From Rhodoferax sp. (GTDB lineage Bacteria > Pseudomonadota > Gammaproteobacteria > Burkholderiales > Burkholderiaceae_C): 64,000 bases of DNA. Position 1 is the stretch's first letter. Each line of letters opens with the position of its first letter. The position numbers and the translations under genes are program-made. This document shows positions 51,299 to 59,011 of the stretch, piece after piece. The DNA lies in assembly GCF_018780565.1 (NCBI RefSeq), contig NZ_JADMJN010000006.1, positions 1-64,000 of the forward strand, read 5' to 3'. The notes below the pieces were generated by a model. That model made no database searches and was not told where the DNA came from. It saw only the letters and a list, made by a program, of their open reading frames with translations.

Positions 51299-52222
51299 AT
51301 GAGCAACAACACGCGCATGGTCAACGGCAAGGTCGTGGTGGTTACCGGTGCCGGTGGCGGGATTGGCCGCGATATTGCGCTGGCCATGGCCAGCGAGGGC
51401 GCGAAAGTGGTGGTCAATGACATCGGCGCATCGGTCTCGGGCGAGGGCAGCAACGCCGGCCCCGCGCAGGCCGTGGTCGATGAGATCAAGGCGCTGGGTG
51501 GTGAGGCTGTGGCCAACACCGACAGCGTGTCGGAGGCGGCCAGTGCCGGACGCATCATCCAGACGGCACTGGATACGTTTGGGCGTATCGACGTGGTGGT
51601 CAATAACGCGGGCATCCTGCGCGACCGATTTTTTCACAAGATGAGCGTGGACGAGTGGGATGCTGTGATCAAGGTGCACCTGTACGGCGCCTTCCATGTC
51701 AGCCGCGCTGCTGCGCCCCATTTCAAGGAGCAGGGGTCGGGCAACTACATCCATATGACATCCACCTCGGGTCTGATCGGCAATTTTGGCCAGGCCAACT
51801 ATGCGGCGGCCAAGCTGGGGGTGGCTGCGCTGTCCAAATCCATCGCGGTGGACATGGAGAAGTTCAATGTGCGTTCCAACTGCATCGCTCCCTTCGCCTG
51901 GAGCCGCATGATCGGCTCCATTCCCACCGACACGCCTGAGGAGCAGGCCCGTGTGGACCGCATCAAGCAGATGACCCCGGCCAAGATCGCGCCTTTGGTC
52001 GTGTGCCTGGCCAGCGATGAATCCAGCTACGCCAATGGCCAGATCTTTGCGGTACGCAACAACGAAATCTTTCTCATGAGCCAGCCGCGCCCGGTGCGCT
52101 CGGTGCATCGCAGCGAGGGCTGGACACCGGAGTCGGTGGCGAGCCATGCCTTGCCCGCATTGAAGGCCATGTTTTATCCATTGGACCGTTCGGGTGATGT
52201 GTTCACCTGGGACCCGATCTGA
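51299..52222 (+). CDS. HSD17B4/MFE-2-like (3R)-hydroxyacyl-CoA dehydrogenase (SDR)
   Basis: 307 residues. VVTGAGGGIGRDIALAMASE, VVVNDIGASVSGEGSN (Asp for NAD), VNNAGILRDRFFHKMSVDEW, Ser in HMTSTSGLIGNFG and YAAAKLG are those of the dehydrogenase domain of peroxisomal MFE-2. A C-terminal extension of about 40 residues (GWTPESVASHALPALKAMF) is also typical. AGAGGAAAA precedes ATG 51299. It is the second hydroxyacyl-CoA dehydrogenase candidate of the cluster, probably for a different chain length or a later round, and precedes the DUF35/aldolase pair. Confidence 0.93.
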   Translation: MSNNTRMVNGKVVVVTGAGGGIGRDIALAMASEGAKVVVNDIGASVSGEGSNAGPAQAVVDEIKALGGEAVANTDSVSEAASAGRIIQTALDTFGRIDVVVNNAGILRDRFFHKMSVDEWDAVIKVHLYGAFHVSRAAAPHFKEQGSGNYIHMTSTSGLIGNFGQANYAAAKLGVAALSKSIAVDMEKFNVRSNCIAPFAWSRMIGSIPTDTPEEQARVDRIKQMTPAKIAPLVVCLASDESSYANGQIFAVRNNEIFLMSQPRPVRSVHRSEGWTPESVASHALPALKAMFYPLDRSGDVFTWDPI

Positions 52223-52239
52223 GGAAGGAGCAGAAAACC

Positions 52240-52635
52240 ATGACCGACACCCATGCAATCAGCGGCATACATGCCCGGCATCAGGCTGAACTGGATCGCG
52301 GCCGCTTTGTGATCCAGCGCTGTGGAGCGTGTCACCAGCACGTGTATTTTCCGCGCGAAATCTGTCCGCATTGTGGCAGTCAGAATCTTGCCTTTGTCGC
52401 GCCGCAGGGGCTGGGGACTGTGTATGCCGTGACCACGGTGCGTCGCAAAGCCGACGCGGGCGGCGATTACAACGTCTCGTTGATTGACCTGGACGAGGGT
52501 GTTCGCCTGATGAGCCGTGTCGACAACCTGGCTCCTGGCGAGGTGCAAATTGACCAGCGCGTGAAGGCGCGCGTGCAACTCATCGAAGGCCGTGGTGTGG
52601 TGATGTTTGATGCTGTGCAAGGAGGTGCTGCATGA
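52240..52635 (+). CDS. DUF35 zinc-ribbon/OB-fold acyl-CoA-associated protein
   Basis: 131 residues. The zinc ribbon CGACHQHVYFPREICPHCG has a CxxC-x10-CxxC spacing. The OB fold follows (LGTVYAVTTVRRKADAGGDY; LIDLDEGVRLMSRVDN; DQRVKARVQLIEGRGVVMFD). DUF35 proteins form complexes with thiolase-like partners; in steroid side-chain degradation the DUF35 part of ChsH2 is needed by the Ltp2 aldolase. The next gene encodes such a partner and overlaps by ATGA. AAGGAGCAG precedes ATG 52240. Confidence 0.93.
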   Translation: MTDTHAISGIHARHQAELDRGRFVIQRCGACHQHVYFPREICPHCGSQNLAFVAPQGLGTVYAVTTVRRKADAGGDYNVSLIDLDEGVRLMSRVDNLAPGEVQIDQRVKARVQLIEGRGVVMFDAVQGGAA

Positions 52636-53810
52636 GTGCCGCCTTGAAGTCCCTGCGGGGCAGTGCCGTGATCGCTGGTGTGGCCACCTTTGGCTGCGGC
52701 GAGACGCCTGGCTTCACCGACATGGAGCTGCTGGCCCGTGCGGCCCATGCCGCCGTGGCCGATGCCGGCTTGAAGATGAGCGATATCGACGGCCTGTGCA
52801 CCGCCAGCGTCGCCTCCACCATGTGGCCAATGCCCGTGATCGAGCACCTGGGCCTGAATCCGCGTTACATCGACGGCACCATGCTGGGCGGCTCCAGCTT
52901 CATTGCCCACCTTTTGCCCGCGATGCACGCGCTGCAGTCGGGGCAGTGCCATGCCGTGTTGGTCTGCTACGGCAGCGCCCAGCGTTCCGGCGCCTTCAGT
53001 CGCGCCGAAATTGCACGGGCGCGCAAGTTTCTGGACCCGCAACCCCATGAGACGCCGTACGAGCCGATGATGCCGGCCTCGGCCTATGCACTGGTAGCCT
53101 CGCGCCACATGCACCAGTTCGGCACGACCCGCCGCGACCTGGCTGAAGTGGCCGTTGCCGCGCGGGCATGGGCCCGGCTCAACCCGGAAGCTTTCATGCG
53201 CGACCCCTTGAGCATTGACGACGTGCTGGCAGCGCGCATGGTGTCAGACCCCTTGTCGGTGCGCGATTGCTGCCTGGTCACCGACGGTGGCGGCGCCTAT
53301 GTGCTGGTGCGTGCCGACCGGGCGCGTGATCTCGCCAAAAAGCCGGTCTATGTGCTGGGCAATGCCACTACGGTGTGGAATCGCCAGATATCGAGCATGG
53401 CCGACCTCACCGTCACCGGGGCCAGCCAGTCCGGCCGCGAGGCCTATGCCATGGCGGGCCTGTCAGCCAGGGACATGCACGTGGCCCAGCTTTACGACGC
53501 TTTCACCATCAACACACTCTTGTTTCTGGAGGACCTGGGCTTTTGCAAAAAGGGCGAGGGCGCCGCCTTTGTGCAGAACGGCGGTATCGCGCCAGGTGGA
53601 CACCTGCCGGTCAACACCAATGGGGGCGGCTTGTCGTGCGTTCATCCCGGCATGTACGGCATCTTCGCCCTGATTGAGGCGGTGCGCCAGCTGCGCGGTG
53701 ATTGCGGTGAACGCCAGGTGGCCGGTGCCGCCACGGCCCTGGCCCATGGCAACGGCGGCACGCTGTCGAGCCAGTCCACGGCCATTCTGGGCACCGCAGA
53801 CGCCCTTTGA
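52632..53810 (+). CDS. Thiolase-fold protein without nucleophilic Cys, Ltp2-like aldolase candidate
   Basis: 392 residues of thiolase fold (RGSAVIAGVATFGCGETPGF; RAAHAAVADAGLKMSDIDGL; VTDGGGAYVLVRADRARDL). Where thiolases have the nucleophile (NNNCSTGSS) this protein reads DGTMLGGSSF, with no Cys. The GHPxGATG loop is CVHPGMYG, so His is kept but the rest is changed. Such enzymes act as retro-aldolases on hydroxyacyl-CoA (Ltp2 with ChsH2-DUF35), releasing propionyl- or acetyl-CoA. The coupling to the DUF35 gene supports this. Sterol or isoprenoid side-chain removal is an inference. Confidence 0.88.
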   Translation: MSAALKSLRGSAVIAGVATFGCGETPGFTDMELLARAAHAAVADAGLKMSDIDGLCTASVASTMWPMPVIEHLGLNPRYIDGTMLGGSSFIAHLLPAMHALQSGQCHAVLVCYGSAQRSGAFSRAEIARARKFLDPQPHETPYEPMMPASAYALVASRHMHQFGTTRRDLAEVAVAARAWARLNPEAFMRDPLSIDDVLAARMVSDPLSVRDCCLVTDGGGAYVLVRADRARDLAKKPVYVLGNATTVWNRQISSMADLTVTGASQSGREAYAMAGLSARDMHVAQLYDAFTINTLLFLEDLGFCKKGEGAAFVQNGGIAPGGHLPVNTNGGGLSCVHPGMYGIFALIEAVRQLRGDCGERQVAGAATALAHGNGGTLSSQSTAILGTADAL

Positions 53811-53834
53811 ACACAAAGAAATGAAGGACTACCG

Positions 53835-54989
53835 ATGATCCGCGATCCCCAGACCCTGAACGCATTGCTTGATACGGTGAACCGCTTTGTGCGTGAACGG
53901 CTCGTGCCCGCCGAAGCCCTCGTCGCTGAAACCGATGAGATTCCAGCCGACATCGTCAATGACATGAAGCAGATGGGCTTGTTCGGCCTGACGGTGCCCG
54001 AAGAGTTCGGCGGCCTGGCCCTGACCATGGAAGAAGAGGTCATGGTGATGCTCGCCATGGGTCAGACTTCGCCTTGCTTTCGGTCCCTGTTTGGCACCAC
54101 CGTGGGGATTGGGTCGCAGGGCATTGTGTTCGATGGCACACCCGAGCAGAAAGCGAAGTACCTGCCCAAACTCGCCACCGGCGAGCTGATTGCCTCGTTT
54201 GCGCTGACCGAGCCCGATGCCGGGTCGGATGCCGCATCGCTGCGCACCATGGCGATTCGTGACGGCGATCACTATGTGGTGAACGGCACCAAGCGCTACA
54301 TCACTAACTCGCCGCAGGCCGGTATCTTTACGTTGATGGCGCGCACCAACCCGCAGGACAAGGGTGCGGGCGGTGTCTCGGCCTTCATCGTGGAAGCCAA
54401 CACACCCGGCATCACGATTGGCAAGGTTGACAAGAAGATGGGCCAGCGCGGTGCGCACACGGCGGATGTGATTTTCGAGAACTGTCGCGTGCCAGTCAGC
54501 CAGCTCATGGGTGGCAAAGAAGGGCAGGGCTTCAAGACAGCGATGAAAGTCCTGGAAAAGGGTCGCATCCATATCGCCGCCATTTGCGTCGGCGTGGCTG
54601 AGCGCATGCTGCGCGATGCGCTGAATTACGCCATTGACCGGAAACAGTTTGGCCAGCCGATCGCCGAATTCCAGCTGGTGCAGGCGATGCTGGCTGACAG
54701 CCAGGCCGAGCTTTATGCCGCCCGCTGCATGGTGATCGATGCGGCGCGCAAGCGTGACGAGGGCTTGAACGTGGCCACGGAGGCATCGTGCTGCAAATTG
54801 TTTGCCTCCGAGATGTGCGGCCGCGTGGCCGACCGTGCGGTGCAGATCTTTGGCGGTGCCGGTTACCTGAGCGAATACGGCATCGAGCGCTTCTACCGGG
54901 ACGTGCGTCTGTTTCGCCTGTACGAGGGCACCAGCCAGATCCAGCAGATCGTCATTGCGCGCAACATGGTCCGCGAGGCCACGCGCTGA
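53835..54989 (+). CDS. Acyl-CoA dehydrogenase, short/medium-chain type
   Basis: 384 residues. Unlike the other dehydrogenases in this window it has the canonical catalytic Glu: LFRLYEGTSQIQQIVIARNM. Middle-domain motifs ASFALTEPDAGSDAASLRTM and GTKRYITNSPQAGIFTLMAR, FAD motif AVQIFGGAGYLSEYGIERFY, and RKQFGQPIAEFQLVQAMLAD. It should be a homotetramer acting alone. AAGGACTACCG precedes ATG 53835. It ends the core beta-oxidation block, before the TctC gene 50 bases on. Confidence 0.96.
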   Translation: MIRDPQTLNALLDTVNRFVRERLVPAEALVAETDEIPADIVNDMKQMGLFGLTVPEEFGGLALTMEEEVMVMLAMGQTSPCFRSLFGTTVGIGSQGIVFDGTPEQKAKYLPKLATGELIASFALTEPDAGSDAASLRTMAIRDGDHYVVNGTKRYITNSPQAGIFTLMARTNPQDKGAGGVSAFIVEANTPGITIGKVDKKMGQRGAHTADVIFENCRVPVSQLMGGKEGQGFKTAMKVLEKGRIHIAAICVGVAERMLRDALNYAIDRKQFGQPIAEFQLVQAMLADSQAELYAARCMVIDAARKRDEGLNVATEASCCKLFASEMCGRVADRAVQIFGGAGYLSEYGIERFYRDVRLFRLYEGTSQIQQIVIARNMVREATR

Positions 54990-55039
54990 GTTCAGTATTC
55001 CCTTCCCTCCATACCGTTCAGTCCCTAAGGAAAACCACG

Positions 55040-56008
55040 ATGAAAAACCTGATTTCCCGTCGCACCGTGCTGGCTGCAACTGCAGCCTTCTGCGCCATAC
55101 CCGCTATGGCGCAAACAGCATTTCCCAGTCAGACTATCAAGATCATCGTGCCCTATCCGGCGGGTGGCGCTACGGACATTCTGGCGCGCATGGTGGCCCA
55201 GAAGCTGCAAGACGCCTGGAGCAACCCCGTTGTGGTGGAAAACAAGCCGGGCGCCGGCGGTACCATTGGCAACAACACGGTGGCCAAGGCCGCGCCGGAT
55301 GGTCACACTATTCTCATGGCGATCACGGCGATTGTTCAGCAGCCCACGCTGATGACCTTGCCCTACGATCCGATCAAGGATTTTGCGCCCGTGACCCAGA
55401 TCGCCAAGAGCCCCAGCATGTTCGCCGTGCCGCTGAATTCGCAAGCCAAAAGCCTCAAGGAGTTTGTGACCCTGGTGAAAGCCAGCCCCGGACAATTCAA
55501 TTTCGGGACCTACGGTGCAGGCACCTCTTCGCACATCCAGGGTTCTCTGCTGAATCTGCAGGCGGGGCTGGATATGGTGCATGTGCCGTTCCAGGGCGCC
55601 GCGCCGCTGGTGACCAATATGGTGGGCGGCCAGCTGACTTCTGCCTTCATCGATAGCGCTTCAGCGCGCGCGCACATCAAGTCGTTCCGCCCTCTGGCCG
55701 TAACCGGCACGCAGCGCATGCCCTCCTTGCCGGATGTGCCCACGTTCAAGGAACTGGGTTATCACTCTTACGAGCCGATCGGCTGGTTCGGCATGTTCCT
55801 GCCCGCGTCCACTTCGGCGGCCGTTGTGAACAAGTTTTCCGATGAAGTCAACCGCATTTTGCGCTTGCCCGACGTGGTGGCGCGCATCGAAGGCCTGGGT
55901 TTGTGGGTAGGTGGCGGCAAGCCTGAGGAGTTCGCGCAGACGGTCAAGTCCGATGCAGGTGTCTACGCCAAGATCATCAAGGATGCCAACATCAAGATCG
56001 GTCAATGA
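55040..56008 (+). CDS. TctC/Bug-family periplasmic solute-binding protein
   Basis: 322 residues from ATG 55040, with AAGGAAAACC upstream. Signal peptide of about 25 residues with a twin-arginine-like start (MKNLISRRTVLAATAAF) ending AIPAMAQ. The mature part begins FPSQTIKIIVPYPAGGATDI and continues ENKPGAGGTIGNNTVAKAAP, HVPFQGAAPLVTNMVGGQL, LPDVPTFKELG. Probably captures the acid processed by the cluster. The stop overlaps the thioesterase start (ATGA at 56005). No TctA/TctB partner is present. Confidence 0.95.
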   Translation: MKNLISRRTVLAATAAFCAIPAMAQTAFPSQTIKIIVPYPAGGATDILARMVAQKLQDAWSNPVVVENKPGAGGTIGNNTVAKAAPDGHTILMAITAIVQQPTLMTLPYDPIKDFAPVTQIAKSPSMFAVPLNSQAKSLKEFVTLVKASPGQFNFGTYGAGTSSHIQGSLLNLQAGLDMVHVPFQGAAPLVTNMVGGQLTSAFIDSASARAHIKSFRPLAVTGTQRMPSLPDVPTFKELGYHSYEPIGWFGMFLPASTSAAVVNKFSDEVNRILRLPDVVARIEGLGLWVGGGKPEEFAQTVKSDAGVYAKIIKDANIKIGQ

Positions 56009-56448
56009 GTGCTGCCCCTCCAGACGCAAGCATGAATACAAAGACGGAAACGCCCCCTGTGGATACCTCCAATTTGTTTGCGCAGGTGGCTTTCAACCGC
56101 ATGCTGGATCTGCAGCGCGAGTTTGCCGAAGGCGGCGTGGCGCGTCTGGTGTTGCAGACCCGCCCCGAACTCACGAACAACCATCTGGCTGTGCATGGTG
56201 GCGTGGTCATGACCATGCTCGATGGCGCCATGTCAAGTGCGGCGCTGTCCAAGTCCGGCTTCACGCGTGCGGTCGTCACGGTCGATATGTCTGCCAGTTT
56301 CATCAAGCCGGCCCGCGGCCGTCTGGTGGCCCATGGCCTGGCCGTGGGCGGGGGCAAATCGATCTGCTTTTGCGAAGCACGCGTCGAAGACGAGGCGGGC
56401 GACCTGGTGGCTCGTGCCCTCGGCACATTCAAGTATGTGGATCCTTGA
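56005..56448 (+). CDS. PaaI-type hot-dog acyl-CoA thioesterase
   Basis: 147 residues. The hot-dog helix reads NNHLAVHGGVVMTMLDGAMS, with the HGG motif and an acidic residue in LDGAM as expected for PaaI-type enzymes. The strand VVTVDMSASFIKPARGRLVA follows. It could release blocked or dead-end CoA esters from the pathway. Two starts are near: ATG 56005 (ATGA overlap with TctC) and ATG 56032. A second TctC gene follows after 32 bases. Confidence 0.92.
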   Translation: MSAAPPDASMNTKTETPPVDTSNLFAQVAFNRMLDLQREFAEGGVARLVLQTRPELTNNHLAVHGGVVMTMLDGAMSSAALSKSGFTRAVVTVDMSASFIKPARGRLVAHGLAVGGGKSICFCEARVEDEAGDLVARALGTFKYVDP

Positions 56449-56480
56449 GCGCCTTTTTTACAACAACAGGAGACAACAAG

Positions 56481-57476
56481 ATGAAAAAATTGACACGTGC
56501 ACCTTTCCAGACAAGCCGACGCAGTGCATTGGGCCTGCTCACGGCGTTGCTGGCCACGGCACCACTTGCAAGCCTGGCGCAGGCGCCAGCCGGGCAAGTT
56601 GTGAAGCTGGTCGTCGGCTATGCGGCGGGTGGTCCGGTGGATGCCGCCGCGCGGCTGTTCGCCCCGGCCCTGGCGCGGGAGTTGGGCCAGCCGGTGGTGG
56701 TGGATAACCGTCCCGGTGCCGGCGGCGCCATGGGTGGCGACTCGGTGGCCAAGGCGCCTCCCAATGGCTTGCTGTTCTTCTTTGCTGCCAGCCCCACCAT
56801 CACGATCAGTCCGAACATTCTCAAATCCATGCCGTTTGACCCGGCCAAGGACCTGACCGCGGTTGCCCCTATTTTGAGCTACTACAACGTGCTGGTGACC
56901 AACAAGTCCCAGCCGTTCAAAACGGTGCCGGAACTGGTGGCGTACGCCAGGAAGAACCCCGAAAAACTCTCCTATGGCTCCGCCGGCATGGGGGCTTCCA
57001 ACCACCTGAGTGGCGAATTGTTTGCCCTGCGCACGGGGACCCAGCTGGTGCACGTGCCCTACAAGGGCAATGCGCCTGCCATGACCGATGTCATTGGCGG
57101 ACAGATCAACATGATGTTCGACATCATCGGAAGCGCGCGCAACTACATCTCCTCCGGTCGGGTGCATGCGGTGGCGGTGACTTCCCTTGAACGCAATGCC
57201 TCGCTGCCCGACGTGCCGACCATGCGTGAGGCGGGTATTGCCGACTACGAAGTGGGCGGCTGGTATGGGCTGTACGGTCCGGCCCGGTTGCCGGCGGATA
57301 TGGTGGCCCGGTTCAATGAAGCCACCCGCAAGGCGCTGGCCAACGAGGAGCTGAAGAGCAAGTTGATCGAGCAAGGTTATGACCTCTGGACCGGTACGCC
57401 GCAGATGCTGGCCGACCGCGCTGCACGTGAACTCAAACTGTGGGCCACAGTCACCAAAGGTATTCAGGTTCAATGA
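56481..57476 (+). CDS. TctC/Bug-family periplasmic solute-binding protein
   Basis: 331 residues from ATG 56481 after AGGAGACAACAAG. Signal peptide with SRRSALGLLTALLATAP, about 35 residues long, ending LASLAQ. The first mature motif is less typical: VVKLVVGYAAGGPVDAAARL, with no FP-PGG, then DNRPGAGGAMGGDSVAKAPP and HVPYKGNAPAMTDVIGGQ. The changed first loop may mean a different ligand, perhaps a hydrophobic acid. Overlaps the ligase gene start by ATGA (57473). Confidence 0.94.
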   Translation: MKKLTRAPFQTSRRSALGLLTALLATAPLASLAQAPAGQVVKLVVGYAAGGPVDAAARLFAPALARELGQPVVVDNRPGAGGAMGGDSVAKAPPNGLLFFFAASPTITISPNILKSMPFDPAKDLTAVAPILSYYNVLVTNKSQPFKTVPELVAYARKNPEKLSYGSAGMGASNHLSGELFALRTGTQLVHVPYKGNAPAMTDVIGGQINMMFDIIGSARNYISSGRVHAVAVTSLERNASLPDVPTMREAGIADYEVGGWYGLYGPARLPADMVARFNEATRKALANEELKSKLIEQGYDLWTGTPQMLADRAARELKLWATVTKGIQVQ

Positions 57477-59011
57477 GGAGCGCCATCACCCACACCTTGA
57501 TTCACGAGCTGTTCGATGCCCGGGTGGCCAGTGCGCCTGGCCAGGCTTTCCTGTACACGCCAGAGGCGACGCTGACGCTGGCTGACCTGGACGCGATGGT
57601 CACGCAACTGGCGCAGGAACTGCGTGCGGACGGCGTACAGCCGGGGGATCGGGTGTTGACCGTGGCCGAGAACTGCCCCGAGCATGTGGCGCTGATACTG
57701 GCCTGCAGCCGTGTAGGTGCCTGGTCCTGTGGTGTGAATGCCCGTATGTCGCGCGGCGAAATCAGCGGCTTCAACGCCAAGGCCGACCCGCGCGTGGTGT
57801 ACTTCACCAGTGGCGTGTCGGACGCGGCGCGCCAGCACGCCCACGACGCAGGGGCCAGGTCTTCGGTGTTGCCGGGTCTGCAGCGCAGTGCGGCGCGTCC
57901 CCAGGCGGTGGCCGAGCAGGGCGAGCTGGCGGCGCGGGTGGCGGCCATCATCTTCACGTCGGGCACGACCGGCGCACCCAAGGGCGTGCTGGTGAGTCAC
58001 GCGGGTATCCTGCAGTTCGCCCGCGTGTCGGCCCAGTCTCGCGAATTGGGGCCGCAAGACCGCTCCTACGCCTACCTGCCCATGACCCACATCTTCGGCC
58101 TGGGTACGGTCCTCATGGCGTCTTTGTACGCCGGTGCGGGCCTGGTGATGCGCAGCAAGTTTGACCCTGCCGACCTGTTTGATGCACTGGCGCACCACAG
58201 CCTGTCCAACCTGCAGGGGCCACCGGCCATGTTCAGCCGGTTGCTGGGCTGGCTGGACCAGCAGGGCATCGCGCAGCCGTTGGCGCCGGCCTTGCGTTAC
58301 GTGTACACGGGTGCGGCAGCGCTGGACATGCGCCTCAAGCAGGCCATTGAACAGCGCTTTGGCCACCCCTTGCATCACGGCTATGGTCTGTCGGAATATG
58401 CGGGCGCGCTGTGCGTGGGGCGCCTGGGCGAGCGGCGCGACGATACCTCGGCGGGCTACCTGGTGGAGGGCGGCGAACTGCGCATCGTGAACTCGCAGGG
58501 CCAGGACTTGCCAAGCGGTGAGAAAGGTGAAATCTGGATGCGTGGCGTGGGTCTGATGCCCGGTTACTTTCGCGATGCACCGGCCACTGCGCAGGTCATG
58601 CGACCGGGTGGCTGGTATGCCAGTGGCGACCTGGGCTGCCAGGCGGCGGATGGCGCCTTGTTTGTGGTGGGTCGGCTCAAGGAAATGATCATTCGCTCCG
58701 GCTTCAACGTGTATCCCGGAGAAGTGGAAGTGGTGCTTGCCGCGTTCCCCGGTGTCCAGCGTGCAGCGGTGGTGGGGCGTAGCGAATCAGACGGCAACGA
58801 AGAAATTGTGGCCTTCGTCGAAACCGCAGATCAGATGCCCCTGGACATGCATGGCCTGCAAGCCCATATCGCCGAAAACCTGGCGCCCTACAAGCGCCCT
58901 GCCCGGGTGATTTGCGTGGAGTCTTTTCCGATGACGCTCAGCGGCAAGGTGCTCAAGCGACAGTTGCTGAGCGACCTGGTTCAGACCACGCCTTGCGCAG
59001 TTCTCCCTTGA
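57473..59011 (+). CDS. AMP-forming acyl-CoA ligase
   Basis: 512 residues from ATG 57473, coupled to the TctC gene. Motifs: IIFTSGTTGAPKGVLVSH, YLPMTHIFGLGTVLMASL, HHGYGLSEYAGALC, YASGDLGCQAADGALFVVGR, KEMIIRSGFNVYPGEVEVVL and the C-terminal lysine in MTLSGKVLKRQLL. It is the fourth gene of a compact TctC-thioesterase-TctC-ligase unit, so uptake and activation look linked. Its last 59 bases overlap, tail to tail, the ligase gene on the opposite strand. Confidence 0.94.
   Translation: MRSAITHTLIHELFDARVASAPGQAFLYTPEATLTLADLDAMVTQLAQELRADGVQPGDRVLTVAENCPEHVALILACSRVGAWSCGVNARMSRGEISGFNAKADPRVVYFTSGVSDAARQHAHDAGARSSVLPGLQRSAARPQAVAEQGELAARVAAIIFTSGTTGAPKGVLVSHAGILQFARVSAQSRELGPQDRSYAYLPMTHIFGLGTVLMASLYAGAGLVMRSKFDPADLFDALAHHSLSNLQGPPAMFSRLLGWLDQQGIAQPLAPALRYVYTGAAALDMRLKQAIEQRFGHPLHHGYGLSEYAGALCVGRLGERRDDTSAGYLVEGGELRIVNSQGQDLPSGEKGEIWMRGVGLMPGYFRDAPATAQVMRPGGWYASGDLGCQAADGALFVVGRLKEMIIRSGFNVYPGEVEVVLAAFPGVQRAAVVGRSESDGNEEIVAFVETADQMPLDMHGLQAHIAENLAPYKRPARVICVESFPMTLSGKVLKRQLLSDLVQTTPCAVLP

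Noticed and set aside
53829..55079. 416-codon minus-strand frame antisense to an acyl-CoA dehydrogenase
   Set aside because: The sense strand carries all dehydrogenase motifs, including the catalytic YEG.
55992..57473. 493-codon minus-strand frame antisense to thioesterase and TctC genes
   Set aside because: Sense-strand genes have signal peptide, domain motifs and ATGA coupling; the antisense frame has none.
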